Below, in pieces: positions 63,214 through 64,000 of a stretch of DNA of 64,000 nt. Made by a program: the position numbers and the translations under genes. The notes under the pieces were generated by a model. The model worked only from the letters and a program-made list of their open reading frames with translations, did no database searches and had not been told where the DNA came from. The DNA lies in NCBI GenBank assembly GCA_001898145.1, contig MKSR01000017.1, forward strand, positions 102,430-166,429, given 5' to 3'. Numbering within the stretch: the first letter of the stretch is position 1; each line of letters begins with the position of its first letter. The stretch comes from Dyadobacter sp. 50-39. GTDB taxonomy: Bacteria > Bacteroidota > Bacteroidia > Cytophagales > Spirosomataceae.

Positions 63214-63717
63214 CGGATGCCGCTATTTCTAACGCCTGAGCTGGAAGAGTACGGCCACGAGATCGATGACTGGTCAGCGCTTTTTTTGACCGAAACCCAC
63301 GAGCATTTCCAAAGCCTGGAATCAAGGGTGGGCAAATCCATTGAAGCCATTGACCGAGCCGCATCTAAGCTGAATAGCAGCAAACAGCCCCTGCAGTTTC
63401 AGGACCGATACCACGCATTGTTCTACGGCTTAGGTGTGAGTGGTCCCTACGCGATTGCAGCCGTTTTCATCTCAGCCTTGTTCTACCTTTTAATATCCCA
63501 GGGGCAGCAGCATGTTGATATGCAAAGGATGGTATACCAGTCCCCCAACGCGCCGGCCTACAGGCAAATCATGCAGCAAGGGAAAATCTTTGAACGCGAT
63601 GGTATGCTGTATTTGCAGCTTGTCCCAGTGCCCAAAAAGGGTGAAGTACAGATTGGCAGGCACTACCTGTATGACTCACAGGCTAAGCGTGTATTGGTTC
63701 CGCTCGGCAGCCAGTAA
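63151..63717 (+). CDS. Hypothetical protein with central membrane helix
   Basis: 188 residues from ATG 63151 (MLTRTANELMANI); ATG 63070 would overlap the S24 gene further. A helical N-terminal half (HFQSLESRVGKSIEAIDRAASKL, FQDRYHALFYGLG) is followed by one membrane helix (YAIAAVFISALFYLLI) and a C-terminal part (QIMQQGKIFERDGMLYLQLVP, QIGRHYLYDSQAKRVLVPLG). The layout resembles small mobilisation/conjugation-associated membrane proteins of Bacteroidota elements, but no family name can be given. Next to it is the repeat-rich region at the end of the window. Confidence 0.6.
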   Translation: MLTRTANELMANIHNDGEFRHRMPLFLTPELEEYGHEIDDWSALFLTETHEHFQSLESRVGKSIEAIDRAASKLNSSKQPLQFQDRYHALFYGLGVSGPYAIAAVFISALFYLLISQGQQHVDMQRMVYQSPNAPAYRQIMQQGKIFERDGMLYLQLVPVPKKGEVQIGRHYLYDSQAKRVLVPLGSQ

Positions 63718-63734
63718 AAAACGGGTCCCATATA

Positions 63735-63850
63735 TCAATTTTCGAATCGAAGCGAACAACTTCTGCTACTTTCGAACGGGTTCAAACACTTTCAAATTAT
63801 CCCGGTTTTATTTAAACGTTTGCAAACGACTACAAACGGTTACGAACATG
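63735..63850. repeat. Phased AAC-rich short repeats
   Basis: Degenerate units of the form T-(T/A)-N-N-AA(A/C) spaced about 9-11 bp: tttcgaac, ttcaaac, tttcaaat, tttaaac, tttgcaaac, tacaaac, ttacgaac. Phased short repeats of this kind are usual in protein-binding regions such as iterons or transfer origins. Confidence 0.45.
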
Positions 63851-63983
63851 TCAGGTGGTTTTGGCCACAGCCAGCTATCGCCGGTACGTCGCAAAAGCGA
63901 CTCCCCGGCGGGCTGGCCATGGGGAAACCCCCTGGACCCCTGCTATTCGCCTGTCGGCTCATAGCTCAAACCACTAAGACTAT
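63851..63983 (+). other. GC-rich region with hairpin, possible origin of transfer
   Basis: GC-rich and without a credible gene. An 8-bp stem (one mismatch) with an AAA loop lies at 63917-63935 (ccatgggg / ccccctgg), and gtcgcaaaagcgac forms a small hairpin near 63888. Together with the phased repeats just before it, this looks like a control region such as oriT, but nothing in the sequence proves it. Confidence 0.35.
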
Positions 63984-64000
63984 ATGAAAGATCAAACCAG
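63984..64000 (+). CDS. Possible start of the next gene (cut by window end)
   Basis: ATG at 63984 followed by five codons (MKDQT...). Only the start is visible; it could be the first mobilisation gene after the repeat region. Confidence 0.25.

Noticed and set aside
55140-64000. Second copy of the tRNA-Ser 3' end (right attachment site)
   Set aside because: No stretch matching the tRNA 3' end was found by eye; the right end is probably beyond the window.

Overview
The window is about 64 kb of a Bacteroidota chromosome, most likely a Cytophagales member close to Dyadobacter. This is inferred from TTG-N19-21-TAnnTTTG promoters, split KdpD proteins, gliding-bacterium style outer membrane proteins, and gene families such as DUF4180, DUF6766 and DUF6876. 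No 16S gene is present, so the genus is an inference. Core DNA is GC-rich with strong hairpin terminators between convergent genes. Two stretches (about 38.6-40.4 kb and 53.7-64.0 kb) are richer in A+T and hold accessory genes.

Layout. 0-10 kb: the 3' end of a large HPII-type catalase faces a three-gene operon for a CheB methylesterase, a giant CheB-CheR-PAS-kinase-receiver protein and an ankyrin protein. Next come a guanidinium/SMR exporter, a Crp-type regulator and DUF4180. An ethylene-receptor-like histidine kinase (frame broken by one base) and its receiver partner follow. 10-25 kb: a glycosyltransferase, an outer membrane protein, DJ-1/PfpI and SCO copper-chaperone genes, a TetR-OsmC stress pair sharing an operator, Ogt, an ABC-F ATPase, pirin, two AraC regulators, an SDR, a GNAT, and the DUF6766 and DUF72 genes. 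25.9-34.6 kb: a complete kdp operon on the minus strand reading micro-ORF, kdpF, kdpA, kdpB, kdpC, porin, kdpD sensor domain, separate histidine kinase. It has tandem dyad operators upstream and no KdpE beside it.

35-53.5 kb: a hybrid kinase, a collagen-like lipoprotein, a small accessory patch, three tRNA genes (Ser, Pro, Arg), batB/batC, purC, a STAS protein, gltB/gltD, a polysaccharide deacetylase, two facing arrays of 7-bp repeats, tatD and ansA. 53.6-64 kb: an integrated element beginning at tRNA-Ser(GGA), with a tyrosine recombinase flanked by repeated arm-like sites. It carries a hypothetical protein, a run of small membrane/DUF2442 genes mixed with gene fragments, an IS3-family insertion, and a DUF6876 pseudogene. 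It also carries a translationally coupled two-gene unit whose proteins share a short glycine/asparagine motif, an S24-type repressor fragment, and a repeat-rich, possibly transfer-related terminal region. The far end of the element lies outside the window.

The most interesting observations are the ethylene-binding-type sensor with all key residues conserved, the coupled two-gene unit in the island, the micro-ORF in front of kdpF, the shared TetR/OsmC operator, and the inverted heptamer arrays.
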